From NCBI GenBank assembly GCA_030849065.1, contig JASAON010001661.1, forward strand, positions 208,754 to 272,753: a stretch of 64,000 nt of DNA, written 5' to 3'. The notes under the pieces were generated by a model. It did no database searches, was not told the origin of the DNA, and saw nothing but the letters and a program-made list of their open reading frames with translations. The position numbers and the translations under genes were made by a program. This DNA comes from Jaenimonas drosophilae. Lineage: Eukaryota; Euglenozoa; Kinetoplastea; Trypanosomatida; Trypanosomatidae. Positions 18,211-26,436 of this stretch are shown piece after piece. Positions within the stretch are counted from its first letter, which is position 1, and each line of letters begins with the position of its first letter.

Positions 18211-19674
18211 CTATGGGCTTGGCTCTGGTGCAACCACCTTGTCCCAGTTGAGCCCATTGCCCGTCGATGGCAGCGTAAGCAGGCAGCCAACGGGGTAGCT
18301 TCCCTTCTCTGAGTGATTCCCGCCAAGGGGGCATGTGGCGGCCCCTGGGCAGGGGATGCACTCGGGCTCTGTGTTGGCCCAGCGCCCCTCACACCGCTCA
18401 CACAGGTACCGGCTGCCAAAGCACATGTGGGTGGCTGGATTGCAGCAGTAGCGGCACTTGTACACTACCCACTCCCGCTGATGGTCTGGGCAGCTGAAGT
18501 CGTTGCGGCACTTCTCGCAGAGGAGGTCTGAGGGGGCCTTGGCAGGCTCACCACCCATCATGCGTGGGCAGACCTTATCCCCGCCAAAATAGGGAGCTTC
18601 ACAGCGGTGGCAGAGGTAAAAGAGGAGGTCGTCCTCGGTTTTGGATGGGTTGGCGAGCCTCTCCAGAACCTCCATCTTTGCCGCGCGGACCGTCGCGTGG
18701 AGCTTCCCAACCGGCACCGACTCCTCCACCTGCGGGTGGCGAACCAGCCGCCGGCACCCAGCGGGACACACTGCATGGGTGAAGACGATGTGCTCTGCCT
18801 TGGCCTTAAAGTCCAACCATTTTTGCACCCACATACGCACGCAATCGGCATGCAGCTGGTGACCGCAGTCCAGCACCAGTCCGTCCCCCCCGTCAAACTC
18901 ACAGAGGCATAGCGCGCAGGTTGGCTCCTCCTCATCCTCCGCCGCCTCTTCAGACGGAATGGGGCACACGCAGAGCGCGGAGGTGGTGTTGGTGATGGGG
19001 AGAGACTGCGTCACTACTCCCGACTTGGTGAGCACGTGCACGGTGGCGCCAGACACCGCGGCGATGGTGCCATCATCATCCACCCCCACAAAGGCGTTCG
19101 CTGTGGATGGAAGGGCCGCAAGAGACGGAAGCGCTGTCAGGGCAGCGGTCTCCGACGCCGCCGAGATGGTGCCATCCGGCAGACGAACAAGAGCAGCGCT
19201 GCGGTGGTAGCCAACCAACGTGGCCGGGGATGCAGCCGCCACGAAGGAGGAGAGGCCGTGGTTGAAGTGGTACCCCCACACACGACCCTCCGCCGTGGTG
19301 AAGACGAAGCCGTGGTCGGCAGGTTCGAAGTTCGCCATGGGCGTGCTGAGGTCAATCACCTCCGTCATGGCACAGAGTGGGTCATAGATGAGGAGGTGGC
19401 ATCCATCTCGTCCCAGGCCGTAGAGCTTGTGGCGGTAGCTGACAAGCTTCACACAGGGCATCGGCAGCTCCGTCACCGACGTTTTTGTGGAGCCACAGCA
19501 CAGCTTCAGACTTTGTGGGGCTGCCGTGGTGAGGTAGTACACACCAGCACGACCTCCGTGAGAGGCAGATTGAATGGCCTCGCCCAGTATGGGCCCTTCC
19601 GAGACGCGGACTCCGCTGGCTGCACTGTAGTGCACCGTGTACACCGCTCCATCTGACGTTACTACGCATGCCAT
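18211..19674 (-). CDS. Compact MYCBP2-like E3 ligase: beta-propeller, RING and tandem-cysteine (RCR) module
   Basis: 487 aa. Residues 1-240 are beta-rich with short repeats (LYGLGRDGCHLLIYD, FVFTTAEGRVWGYHF, FVGVDDDGTIAAVSG) like a small RCC1/WD-type propeller. After an acidic linker a RING finger begins at C253 (CALCLCEFDGGDGLVLDCGH, then HADC and CPAGC to 307). Residues 355-467 match the tandem-cysteine domain of MYCBP2/Highwire: FYLCHRCEAPYFGGDKVC, LLCEKCRNDFSCPDH, VVYKCRYCCNPATHMCFG, LCERC, and TCPLGGNH. MYCBP2 is the founding RING-Cys-relay ligase, which passes ubiquitin through two cysteines and esterifies threonine. C448 and H454 of the CPLGGNH segment lie where the second relay cysteine and catalytic His would be expected, so the activity may be kept (inference). 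MYCBP2 itself is over 4600 aa; this protein is a tenth of that. Confidence 0.85.
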   Translation of the reverse strand: MACVVTSDGAVYTVHYSAASGVRVSEGPILGEAIQSASHGGRAGVYYLTTAAPQSLKLCCGSTKTSVTELPMPCVKLVSYRHKLYGLGRDGCHLLIYDPLCAMTEVIDLSTPMANFEPADHGFVFTTAEGRVWGYHFNHGLSSFVAAASPATLVGYHRSAALVRLPDGTISAASETAALTALPSLAALPSTANAFVGVDDDGTIAAVSGATVHVLTKSGVVTQSLPITNTTSALCVCPIPSEEAAEDEEEPTCALCLCEFDGGDGLVLDCGHQLHADCVRMWVQKWLDFKAKAEHIVFTHAVCPAGCRRLVRHPQVEESVPVGKLHATVRAAKMEVLERLANPSKTEDDLLFYLCHRCEAPYFGGDKVCPRMMGGEPAKAPSDLLCEKCRNDFSCPDHQREWVVYKCRYCCNPATHMCFGSRYLCERCEGRWANTEPECIPCPGAATCPLGGNHSEKGSYPVGCLLTLPSTGNGLNWDKVVAPEPSP

Positions 19675-20140
19675 GACTACACCTCCTCACGAATATTGAT
19701 GAAGAGAGAACAAAAAAAAATGTGTTGGTTTGATACTGCTCACAGCGGAGGCCTCGATCTACGCTTGAAGTAGTCTGGGCGTATGTGCGGCCGTGCTAGG
19801 TTGGACTGTGTGGATTCCTAGAAACGGCGTATCTCGGACGTACGTGCCCAGAACACCACCCCCAGTCAGAAGCAGACGAAACGTGAAGGGAATTGACGTA
19901 GAGTTACGTTAGGCATAGGTCTCACATAACTGTATACACCCCAAGTCTGTCAGCCACGGTTGTTCGCCACACCACAATGGGGCTCAAACATGCGAACGGT
20001 GAACCCAGACTTTCTGGCTTACTACCAAGCGCCCCCCGATGCACACAGCAGACGACTGGACCACCTAGCCAACACTCCAGGGTCCGTCCATCCACCGAAG
20101 CTCACCCCCGCGTCCCTCACAACACTCCTGCACAGCAAAC
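19675..20140. other. Intergenic region
   Basis: Left end has a minus-strand ATTTTTTTTTGTTCTCTCTTC tract (about 19699-19720) serving the RCR ligase gene. No gene seen. Confidence 0.6.
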
Positions 20141-21520
20141 TTACTGACGGCCTGGGTGATTCTCCGCGTTGGTCCGCATGGCACGCAGTTTTTCTGCGGT
20201 GACGACGAAAATCTGAAGATCCATCCTCTTCTTTGATTCATCATCCATGGATTCACGAGCAATACCGTCTTGTTGTGTTTGCGTACGTCGGGATGATGCA
20301 CGCGCACGTCGCCACTCCTCCACAAAGATGCGCTTCACTTGGCTCTCGTACTCGGCGTCGTTGCCCCACCAGGGAAGCATCGTGTCTGACTGGATGTGGT
20401 CAGCCACCTGTGGCCGCTTCTTCTTCTCTTGGGCAGCACGGAACTTCGTCTCAGCCCATAGATACAGCACCACCACAATACAGATGGCAATGACAAAGAG
20501 CACACTGAACTCAAGCTTGATTTGCTTTACCTCATCGGTGTTGTTCATGACCTCGGTCGCCGTTCGAGAGGCGAGGCCTGCAACATCGGTTCTGTCTTGG
20601 ACATTGTGCTTCGCGTTAAGCACCTCAATGTCGCCGGCGCTAACCTCTGCCACCATGGCCACGGCCTCACCCTCTGAGTCGGGAGGAGGTGGTTGGGCAC
20701 CGCCATCCGCCTTCTCAGCTTTTGGTTCTGCGGTACTGGAGCCAGCCGTCTTAGCAGTCGTAGACTCCTGTGCTTCCTCATAATGGTTTGTGCTGGCTGC
20801 ACGGCCAGCCGCAGCAGTACCGTCAATTTGTTCCTCCTCCGTCTTCTCTTCACCCTCCTTGGGCAAGAACACGGGCTTCTCCGTACCATCGGTCAGGCCG
20901 AGAGCCTCCATGGCCGTCACAGTTCCATCCTCCAGCACCTTAAGCCGCACCGTCTTGAGCCCCGATTGCTCCATGATGTCTTCGATATCCTCCAACAACC
21001 ACATGGCCTCGTCGTTGTTTGCAGCCAGCTTTTCTGCGAGATCGTCCCCGAGCCTGGACTTCACCTCCTCGAGCTGATGAATGTAGTCCTCCAGCGTTGA
21101 CATGGGGATGTAGGATTGGATCTGCGTACGAGCATCAAGGTAGTTCTGAGCGGCGTGGTCGTCAGTCTGAAAGTTGCCAAGGTTCACAATCTTGTTGTCA
21201 ATGGTCTCCACACCGTAGTCCTTCATCACATCCTGATAGGCCAGGCTGACACGAAGGAAGGACTCAGCATCACCCCCAGCCTCCGGATGGGTTCGGCGAC
21301 ACGCCAACAAGTACTTCATCTTGGTGAGGGCCAAGGGTAGCCCAGGAGGGCACTCAAGCAGCTGATACCGAAGAGGGTACTTTGCCAGCTCCTGCTGCTT
21401 CGCCTCCAGCCGGACAAGCTCCTTCCGCTCGGACTCTAGCTTGCGATAGTCCTTCAAGACCGCTCCTTCACCTCCAACAGGGAGGATGGCCCCACACCGC
21501 CTCCACCAACTACGACGCAT
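20141..21520 (-). CDS. Membrane-anchored protein with a degenerate J-like domain
   Basis: 459 aa. Residues 61-103 (LALTKMKYLLACRRTHPEA then SFLRVSLAYQDVMKDYG) have the helix II/III pattern of a DnaJ J domain, but the HPD signature is HPE (78-80); HPD is needed to stimulate Hsp70 ATPase. A helical region, an acidic Glu/Thr/Ala-rich low-complexity region (about 220-290) and one membrane segment (338-356, FSVLFVIAICIVVVLYLWA) follow, then a basic Arg/Lys tail. The N-terminus (MRRSWWRRCGAILP) is Arg-rich without acidic residues and could be a mitochondrial presequence, so location could be mitochondrial or ER. Acceptor on the minus strand: CTCTG, eight T, GTTCAG near 21562. The J call is a pattern match only. 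Confidence 0.7.
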   Translation of the reverse strand: MRRSWWRRCGAILPVGGEGAVLKDYRKLESERKELVRLEAKQQELAKYPLRYQLLECPPGLPLALTKMKYLLACRRTHPEAGGDAESFLRVSLAYQDVMKDYGVETIDNKIVNLGNFQTDDHAAQNYLDARTQIQSYIPMSTLEDYIHQLEEVKSRLGDDLAEKLAANNDEAMWLLEDIEDIMEQSGLKTVRLKVLEDGTVTAMEALGLTDGTEKPVFLPKEGEEKTEEEQIDGTAAAGRAASTNHYEEAQESTTAKTAGSSTAEPKAEKADGGAQPPPPDSEGEAVAMVAEVSAGDIEVLNAKHNVQDRTDVAGLASRTATEVMNNTDEVKQIKLEFSVLFVIAICIVVVLYLWAETKFRAAQEKKKRPQVADHIQSDTMLPWWGNDAEYESQVKRIFVEEWRRARASSRRTQTQQDGIARESMDDESKKRMDLQIFVVTAEKLRAMRTNAENHPGRQ

Positions 21521-21896
21521 GTGTGTACGTAAGGTAGGGTTGGGGACTCACTAGAATGGTCCTGAACAAAAAAAACAGAGCTAAGAAGATGAATTGAGAA
21601 TAGGAAAGGAGGAGTAGCACAGCAAGAGCACACGTCTCTCACACAGAATAACAGTGGTGAACCCCCCCCCCGTCATGCGGAACACAACCGAGTGGAAAAT
21701 TTGGTTGTAGAACAGGTGTACATGGCGATGGTCTTGTGGGGGGCCTGAACAGCATCCCCACTCGGCCATCCCAATCTCGCGTATCCATTGGTCAGCAGGT
21801 ACGCACTGCCAGAATTCTAAGAGCAGCAGCACCATCATCAAATAAGATGGGAGGAGATCGATATTCTTGTTTGCCCTCACCATCATCATGTCGGGC
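21521..21896. other. Intergenic region
   Basis: Holds the acceptor of the J-like gene (about 21562-21582) and a run of nine C at 21661-21670. No gene seen. Confidence 0.6.
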
Positions 21897-23171
21897 CTAG
21901 GCGGTACTCTGTCGCCAGGACTCAATACGAGCGTTGGGGTCTTCCATGTACCACTGGCCATCCGCCGTCTGGACCCACTGTGGCGTGGGTTGTTGCACCA
22001 CAGGGGCGGGAGCAGGGGCAGCAGGAACCTGATACCATTGGCCGTCGGTTCCCTGAATCCACTGAAGCTCGGCCGCTGGTGCCACCGATTGAGGTGCTTG
22101 GTAACCAGATACAGAGCGCAGATAATTGTTCATGAAGAACGCGCCATGTTGCTGCGGCTGCATGTGAGTGGCAGCTTGAATATGGATGCTGGCTCGAATC
22201 TCCTGCTCCTGCTTCGCAATCGTCCGCTTGCCTGACCTGTTGCCGTACATGTAGAAGCGATGTGTAGCAATGATGAAGATGGGAATCGTGATGAGGAGGA
22301 AAATGAGGTACCACATCTTCTCCGCACACTGGCCAGTGCTGCCAATGACGGTTTCCGAGGCTTGGTCGCTGCTTTGGTATACCTGAACGCCGTTGACGCG
22401 AACAAAGGCGATGCGCTGCGACGACAATGCGGAGGCGTACCGCGCACGCGTCACCAATGATGCCAATCCCACCTCTCGATTCTGAACATAAATGTTGAAG
22501 GCATAGCGCTGATATGTCTTCACGGTGGAGATGCCAGTGATGGCGCCGGCGGTGGTGATGACCTCAGTGTCTTGCTTCAACAGCTCAATGAGGTTGCACG
22601 AGCCCAAGTTCAGGGCATTGCACAGTGCTGCCTGCAGACCCGTGGTTTGAGACTGCGTGAGGATGGTCACGGAAAGATTCCGAAGACAGGTGTATGAATT
22701 CATCCCCATAGCCACGTAGTTCCCGCAGCCTTCGCTCACTGCGATAGTGCGGCCCTGTTGGCCAACGTAGGTGTTGGTGACAGGATTGAGGTTCTGGTAC
22801 AAGGTGTTGCTCGTCGCTGGAGACGACCACTGCTCGAACGCCTTCTCTAGAGTAGCGATGTTGCTATTCACCGTGTTGTCGGTCCCTGTGGTCCAGAATG
22901 AGGCGACTACTGCGAGATGCGGAAATGCGTTGTACACCTGAGTTGTCAGCGCCGCATTGTTCCCCACAGCGACGTTGAGTGCCTTCGTCATATCGGTGTT
23001 CATTTGATCGGTTGGTGTGAAGTCTTCCTTACCAATCAGCGCGTCCTGGAAGATGATTTTTTCATTGAAGCACAGGGACGTATCTGCTGTCGCAAAGGTG
23101 GCAGCAAGGAAAATGTAGCAGGTAATAGCTGTGAGGATGGTCATCCTCCAGCGTGGCCCACAAGCGCGCAT
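21897..23171 (-). CDS. Type I surface membrane glycoprotein with WY-repeat cytoplasmic tail
   Basis: 424 aa. A signal peptide is clear (MTILTAITCYIFLAATFATA, cleavage near residue 29). The ectodomain (30-285) has spaced cysteines (C34, and others in SEGCGNY, SYTCLRN, ALCNALNLGSCN, GQCAEKMW) and an N-glycosylation sequon NLS. One membrane span lies at about 286-302 (MWYLIFLLITIPIFIIA), followed by basic residues, so the tail is cytoplasmic. The tail holds two copies of an 11-residue motif, QWIQGTDGQWY (370-380) and QWVQTADGQWY (398-408), separated by an Ala/Pro linker. I do not recognise the ectodomain. A cell-surface or flagellar-pocket role is inferred from the topology. Acceptor on the minus strand: TGTTTTCTTCTAACCTCTAG, about 35 nt before the ATG. 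Confidence 0.85.
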   Translation of the reverse strand: MRACGPRWRMTILTAITCYIFLAATFATADTSLCFNEKIIFQDALIGKEDFTPTDQMNTDMTKALNVAVGNNAALTTQVYNAFPHLAVVASFWTTGTDNTVNSNIATLEKAFEQWSSPATSNTLYQNLNPVTNTYVGQQGRTIAVSEGCGNYVAMGMNSYTCLRNLSVTILTQSQTTGLQAALCNALNLGSCNLIELLKQDTEVITTAGAITGISTVKTYQRYAFNIYVQNREVGLASLVTRARYASALSSQRIAFVRVNGVQVYQSSDQASETVIGSTGQCAEKMWYLIFLLITIPIFIIATHRFYMYGNRSGKRTIAKQEQEIRASIHIQAATHMQPQQHGAFFMNNYLRSVSGYQAPQSVAPAAELQWIQGTDGQWYQVPAAPAPAPVVQQPTPQWVQTADGQWYMEDPNARIESWRQSTA

Positions 23172-23473
23172 AGACTGCAGTCAATGGCAACGTGGAATTC
23201 CTACACTAGAGGTTAGAAGAAAACAAACACATTGAAGGAATGGCGCAGATATTCGTGAAGGATCGAATCAACAAAGAAGTGGGTCACATCAAAAGAATAA
23301 TAATGCTGGTTCAGCAGTACTTTTGCCCGAGAGAGGTGAAGTCAAGCCACCCGTTGGCTGAGGTGAGAGGAGACTGTGGGCGAATCAAGTGCGGAAAGTG
23401 GTATGATAAGTCGTAGGAGTGGTGATAGAGGGATTGTGCGGAAAACAACAGTGAAGGGAGTCTCTGCCTGGCA
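23172..23473. other. Intergenic region
   Basis: About 300 bases with the acceptor of the surface-protein gene (about 23200-23225). No gene seen. Confidence 0.6.
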
Positions 23474-24943
23474 CTACTTTTTACCGAATCCTTCTGCTGG
23501 GACCCTATCCGACAGCAACTGCTTGAGCTCACGCGTCAAATGTTGGGCTGTGCAGTCGTCCCGATCAGAAAACGGGAGTACGGTACACCGGAGACCGATC
23601 TGCCTGCAGGTGAGAACTGCCTGCAATATGTGAAGAGTTGCGTCTGGGTATTCTGGCATAGCTCCAGCTTGTCGCAGAGCTTGCCGAGCCAGAGCAAAAA
23701 TGCGCCGTTTCAGTTTCTCCACGAAGGTGGACGGCACTGTGAGACCCCATGGGGAGAGGTTGATCTCCTCCGCCTGCTCGAGCATGCGGACACAACTGTC
23801 GGCATCGTAGTTCGAGGTGCATAGAAAAGCCTGGGCATGCAGACGGTCATGAAGCGTACGCCATGCCTCAGCCTCAACGACTGTCAAAGAGTCCTCAACG
23901 GGGCAGTGACGGTGCATGTAGGTCAAGATGGAGTAGGCAGCCAAACAGGCTCCTCCATCCATGGTGTTGATCCGATCGTGCAACTCCCATGAGTAACAGA
24001 GCTCCAGAAGGTGAGACCGCTGGGCAAAGGATGGCGAGGGGGTCGTGCGCGTACACTGCAGACTGTACCGAAGAAGAAGTTGGGTTGGAGCTGGGGTGAA
24101 ATCGTCAACCGGGCTGCGGCTCAGAGAGTGGGCCATCTCATGTAACACCAGAACTGGCCGATCAGTGGTGCGTGTATGGCTAGCCTCAAACAGGCCTAGA
24201 TAGCTCAGCAGACGCTCCTCCATCGTTAGCAGTGGCCACTGTTCATGGAGGCGTCGTACGCAGCACGAGTATAGCCGTGCAGCACAGGATGGAGAGCCCA
24301 AAACAACATCGCTTAATGGTGCCGGCCTCGCTTCTCCAACCAACTGAAGCAGCCACCAGAGGACCTTCCAAGAGAGAGCCTTTTGGGGAAGCTGATTCAG
24401 CTGCACTCGGAGATAGTTCAGGAGAAGGTCTAGCGCAGCCCCTGACGGCGCCGGGCCCACCCACTGAAACCGTGGAGAAGACACCATCTCCAGTAAGATC
24501 AAGCAAGACGGCAAGGTCAGTTGTTGGAGCTGAGCAGGAGATGCAATCAACTCTCTCATCGTATCTGGCACGTCAGCGCCACCACACGCGCCGTCATAGC
24601 CATGAAGAACAGTGGTGTTTATGAAAGATGCTGAGTCAATCGAGGGGGATGGAGAATGAGAGAAAGATGGTGATTGTCCCCACATGGAAGCAACCTTCTG
24701 CAATAGTGACTGCTCTCGACGAGTCATACATGGGGACATGTTACAAACTGAGTCGCGGGCTGCACGCTCGAGCCCCTCAACCACAGTACCTGAGCGGAGA
24801 AGCACCTCCAGCACAGGGAGGGCCTGTGAAGGCGAGGACAGCTCCCAACATCGTTGATCCAGGAGTTGGTGGTGATTCTTGGATATAGCTTGACGATCAG
24901 ATATTGTGGTGAACGCAAGCCAATATCCGCAGGTTTTTAGCAT
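23474..24943 (-). CDS. Hypothetical helical protein, 489 aa, possibly mitochondrial
   Basis: The start at 24943 follows the very strong minus-strand acceptor of eleven T then CATAG (AG at 24973-24974); the frame open upstream would include that tract and is discarded. The protein is almost entirely helical, Leu- and Ser-rich, with repeated short helices (QQLTLPSCLILLEMV, LLNYLRVQLNQLP, SWKVLWWLLQLVGEA, LLRYSLQC, HLLELCYSWELHDRINTM) that look like an alpha-solenoid. The N-terminus MLKTCGYWLAFTTISDRQ is compatible with a mitochondrial targeting sequence. The overall style is like the many helical-repeat proteins of kinetoplastid mitochondria, but I see no diagnostic PPR or RAP motif. Confidence 0.75.
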   Translation of the reverse strand: MLKTCGYWLAFTTISDRQAISKNHHQLLDQRCWELSSPSQALPVLEVLLRSGTVVEGLERAARDSVCNMSPCMTRREQSLLQKVASMWGQSPSFSHSPSPSIDSASFINTTVLHGYDGACGGADVPDTMRELIASPAQLQQLTLPSCLILLEMVSSPRFQWVGPAPSGAALDLLLNYLRVQLNQLPQKALSWKVLWWLLQLVGEARPAPLSDVVLGSPSCAARLYSCCVRRLHEQWPLLTMEERLLSYLGLFEASHTRTTDRPVLVLHEMAHSLSRSPVDDFTPAPTQLLLRYSLQCTRTTPSPSFAQRSHLLELCYSWELHDRINTMDGGACLAAYSILTYMHRHCPVEDSLTVVEAEAWRTLHDRLHAQAFLCTSNYDADSCVRMLEQAEEINLSPWGLTVPSTFVEKLKRRIFALARQALRQAGAMPEYPDATLHILQAVLTCRQIGLRCTVLPFSDRDDCTAQHLTRELKQLLSDRVPAEGFGKK

Positions 24944-24972
24944 GCCTACAGAGCAGCATGCCACGCTATCTG

Positions 24973-24990
24973 CTATGAAAAAAAAAAATT
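24973..24990 (-). promoter_or_regulatory. Trans-splice acceptor of the 489-aa gene
   Basis: Minus strand: eleven T, CATAG (AG at 24973-24974), 29 nt before the ATG at 24943. Confidence 0.7.
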
Positions 24991-25160
24991 TCACCAAAAA
25001 GTCGGAAACAGAAAAATTGATCACACAGGTGTAACGATGGGCATGCAAGAACAACTGTCACCTCTGCCGTCCTAAGAGCAACAGAGCGCAAGATGAATAA
25101 AAACGCATTTTAATCAAAAATTAGATTGAAATTACTCATTCAGCCGTGGGACGCAGAAAT

Positions 25161-25661
25161 CTACTTCTTGGGGGCAGACTTGGGAGTGGGGACACGCTCC
25201 TTCTTCTCGCTCATGAACAGCTGCACGTGGCAGGGGCTGCACATGTAGGGGGAGATACGACCGTGGGCGCGGAAGGTACGGCGGCGCATGCGGGCAGCCT
25301 GGTCCACCTGAACGTGCTTGATGATCATCGTGTTGGGGTTCAGACCCTTCTCCACAGCGTTGGCTTCGGCATTCTTGAGGAGGGACAGCATCGCCACCAC
25401 AGACTTGCGAGGCCAGCGACCCTTGGTCTGGCCCCACTCCTTCGCCTGTCCGGTGCGGCCAGTCTTGCCGTTGTAGCGCTTGAAGGGAATGCAGCGGGTC
25501 TTGGCGAGCACCTGACGGTAGAGCTGCTGAGCCTTGCGAAGGGGCATGCCGTTGATCACATTAGCCGTCTCGAAGGTATTCTTGTAGTGGCAGCGAAGAT
25601 CACTGACCTTGGCCTTGCTGCTCTTGGCAGAGACCTGGGGCTTGCGGGAGTAGTGCGTCAT
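25161..25661 (-). CDS. RPL17: Large-subunit ribosomal protein uL22 (RPL17)
   Basis: 166 aa, the usual size for cytosolic uL22. Family landmarks are NTFETANVINGMPLRKA (helix lining the exit tunnel region), RYNGKTGRTGQAKEWG, GRWPRKSVVAMLSLLKNAEANA and the conserved extended loop MRRRTFRAHGRISPYMCSPC. uL22 lines the peptide exit tunnel of the cytosolic 60S subunit. The codon choice is markedly GC-rich and uniform compared with its neighbours on the right, as for other highly expressed genes. The splice AG lies three bases before the ATG, so the native 5' UTR after the spliced leader would be only about 3 nt. Confidence 0.96.
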   Translation of the reverse strand: MTHYSRKPQVSAKSSKAKVSDLRCHYKNTFETANVINGMPLRKAQQLYRQVLAKTRCIPFKRYNGKTGRTGQAKEWGQTKGRWPRKSVVAMLSLLKNAEANAVEKGLNPNTMIIKHVQVDQAARMRRRTFRAHGRISPYMCSPCHVQLFMSEKKERVPTPKSAPKK

Positions 25662-25664
25662 GGC

Positions 25665-25708
25665 CTAGAAAGTGGAGGGGAAAAAGTAAGCAATAGGAAA
25701 GAGATAGA
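25665..25708 (-). promoter_or_regulatory. Trans-splice acceptor of RPL17
   Basis: Minus strand: CTATCTCTTTCCTATTGC, then TTACTTTTTCCCCTCCACTT, TCTAG, with AG at 25665-25666, then GCC and ATG. Confidence 0.75.
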
Positions 25709-25804
25709 ATGTTGAAGCTACATGGAACGGGCACAACAGAGGAGTGAATAAGTTGTATTCATCATTGACTGTTCCGTTGATCCACCAAAATTGACAGCTT
25801 TGCG

Positions 25805-26242
25805 CTATGATGCAGGTGTTGTCTGTCTGGTACGAGATTTATCTCTGCGATACTTGCAAAACTTCTCAGCCCTTTTCTCTTCGAGCTTTGCCTTTTGTGC
25901 CTTTTCACGACATAGTTGAGAAGCAAGTGTTGAGAGAGCAACAACATTAACTCCGTTTTCTTTCCGAACAATAAAGAAGTTGCTCTGTGTGCTTGCAAAG
26001 TTGCCTAATCCTCCGAAGGGTACTAATGCCTCCTGTATATCATCAGGCATTTCGGCTGCCCATTTGTGAACGGCAATAGACCCAGTTGCAGGATACAAAT
26101 CAAGCAATTTTGCTACCATTTGGGGTTCATTGATACGCTGTGTATTTGCTCTTTGAGAGCTGTCAAATCGACGCCCAGACGATTGACTGCATGTTTGTAT
26201 GAGTGGGGTCGCACTAACTGCGAAAATTCTAAAGCAGCGCAT
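25805..26242 (-). CDS. Small basic protein, probably mitochondrial, winged-helix-like core
   Basis: 145 aa from the ATG at 26242 (the open frame further upstream begins only at a TTG). The N-terminus MRCFRIFAVSATPLIQ resembles a mitochondrial presequence. The core (about 40-115) reads MVAKLLDLYPATGSIAVHKW, then MPDDIQEALVPFGGLGNF and NFFIVRKENGVNVVALS, a pattern like LOTUS/winged-helix domains that bind RNA. The C-terminus is a Lys/Arg/Glu helix (REKAQKAKLEEKRAEKFC). Many RNA-processing and mitoribosome assembly proteins of kinetoplastids have this layout, but I cannot name it. A perfect 9-bp inverted repeat stands directly upstream of the ATG. Confidence 0.7.
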   Translation of the reverse strand: MRCFRIFAVSATPLIQTCSQSSGRRFDSSQRANTQRINEPQMVAKLLDLYPATGSIAVHKWAAEMPDDIQEALVPFGGLGNFASTQSNFFIVRKENGVNVVALSTLASQLCREKAQKAKLEEKRAEKFCKYRRDKSRTRQTTPAS

Positions 26243-26246
26243 CTTA

Positions 26247-26268
26247 ATTCGCACTCTCCAGTGCGAAT
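26247..26268 (-). promoter_or_regulatory. Perfect 9-bp hairpin in the 5' UTR
   Basis: ATTCGCACT (26247-26255), 4-nt loop, AGTGCGAAT (26260-26268). It ends 4 bases before the ATG of the 145-aa gene, downstream of a probable splice AG in TTGTTCTTAG near 26275, so it would be in the mature mRNA. Confidence 0.7.
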
Positions 26269-26436
26269 CTTGGCTAAGAACAAAGTTCAATGACGACAAC
26301 AAGTAAGGCTTTGCAATGTGGGAGGCAAGTACGCGATTTCAAAATTGTGATTACTCTGCTTAGTGAACCACAAACTGCTGTAAACGAAAACTCCTCAACG
26401 AAGGTACAGACTAGTGAGCACAAACAAGAAATGCTC

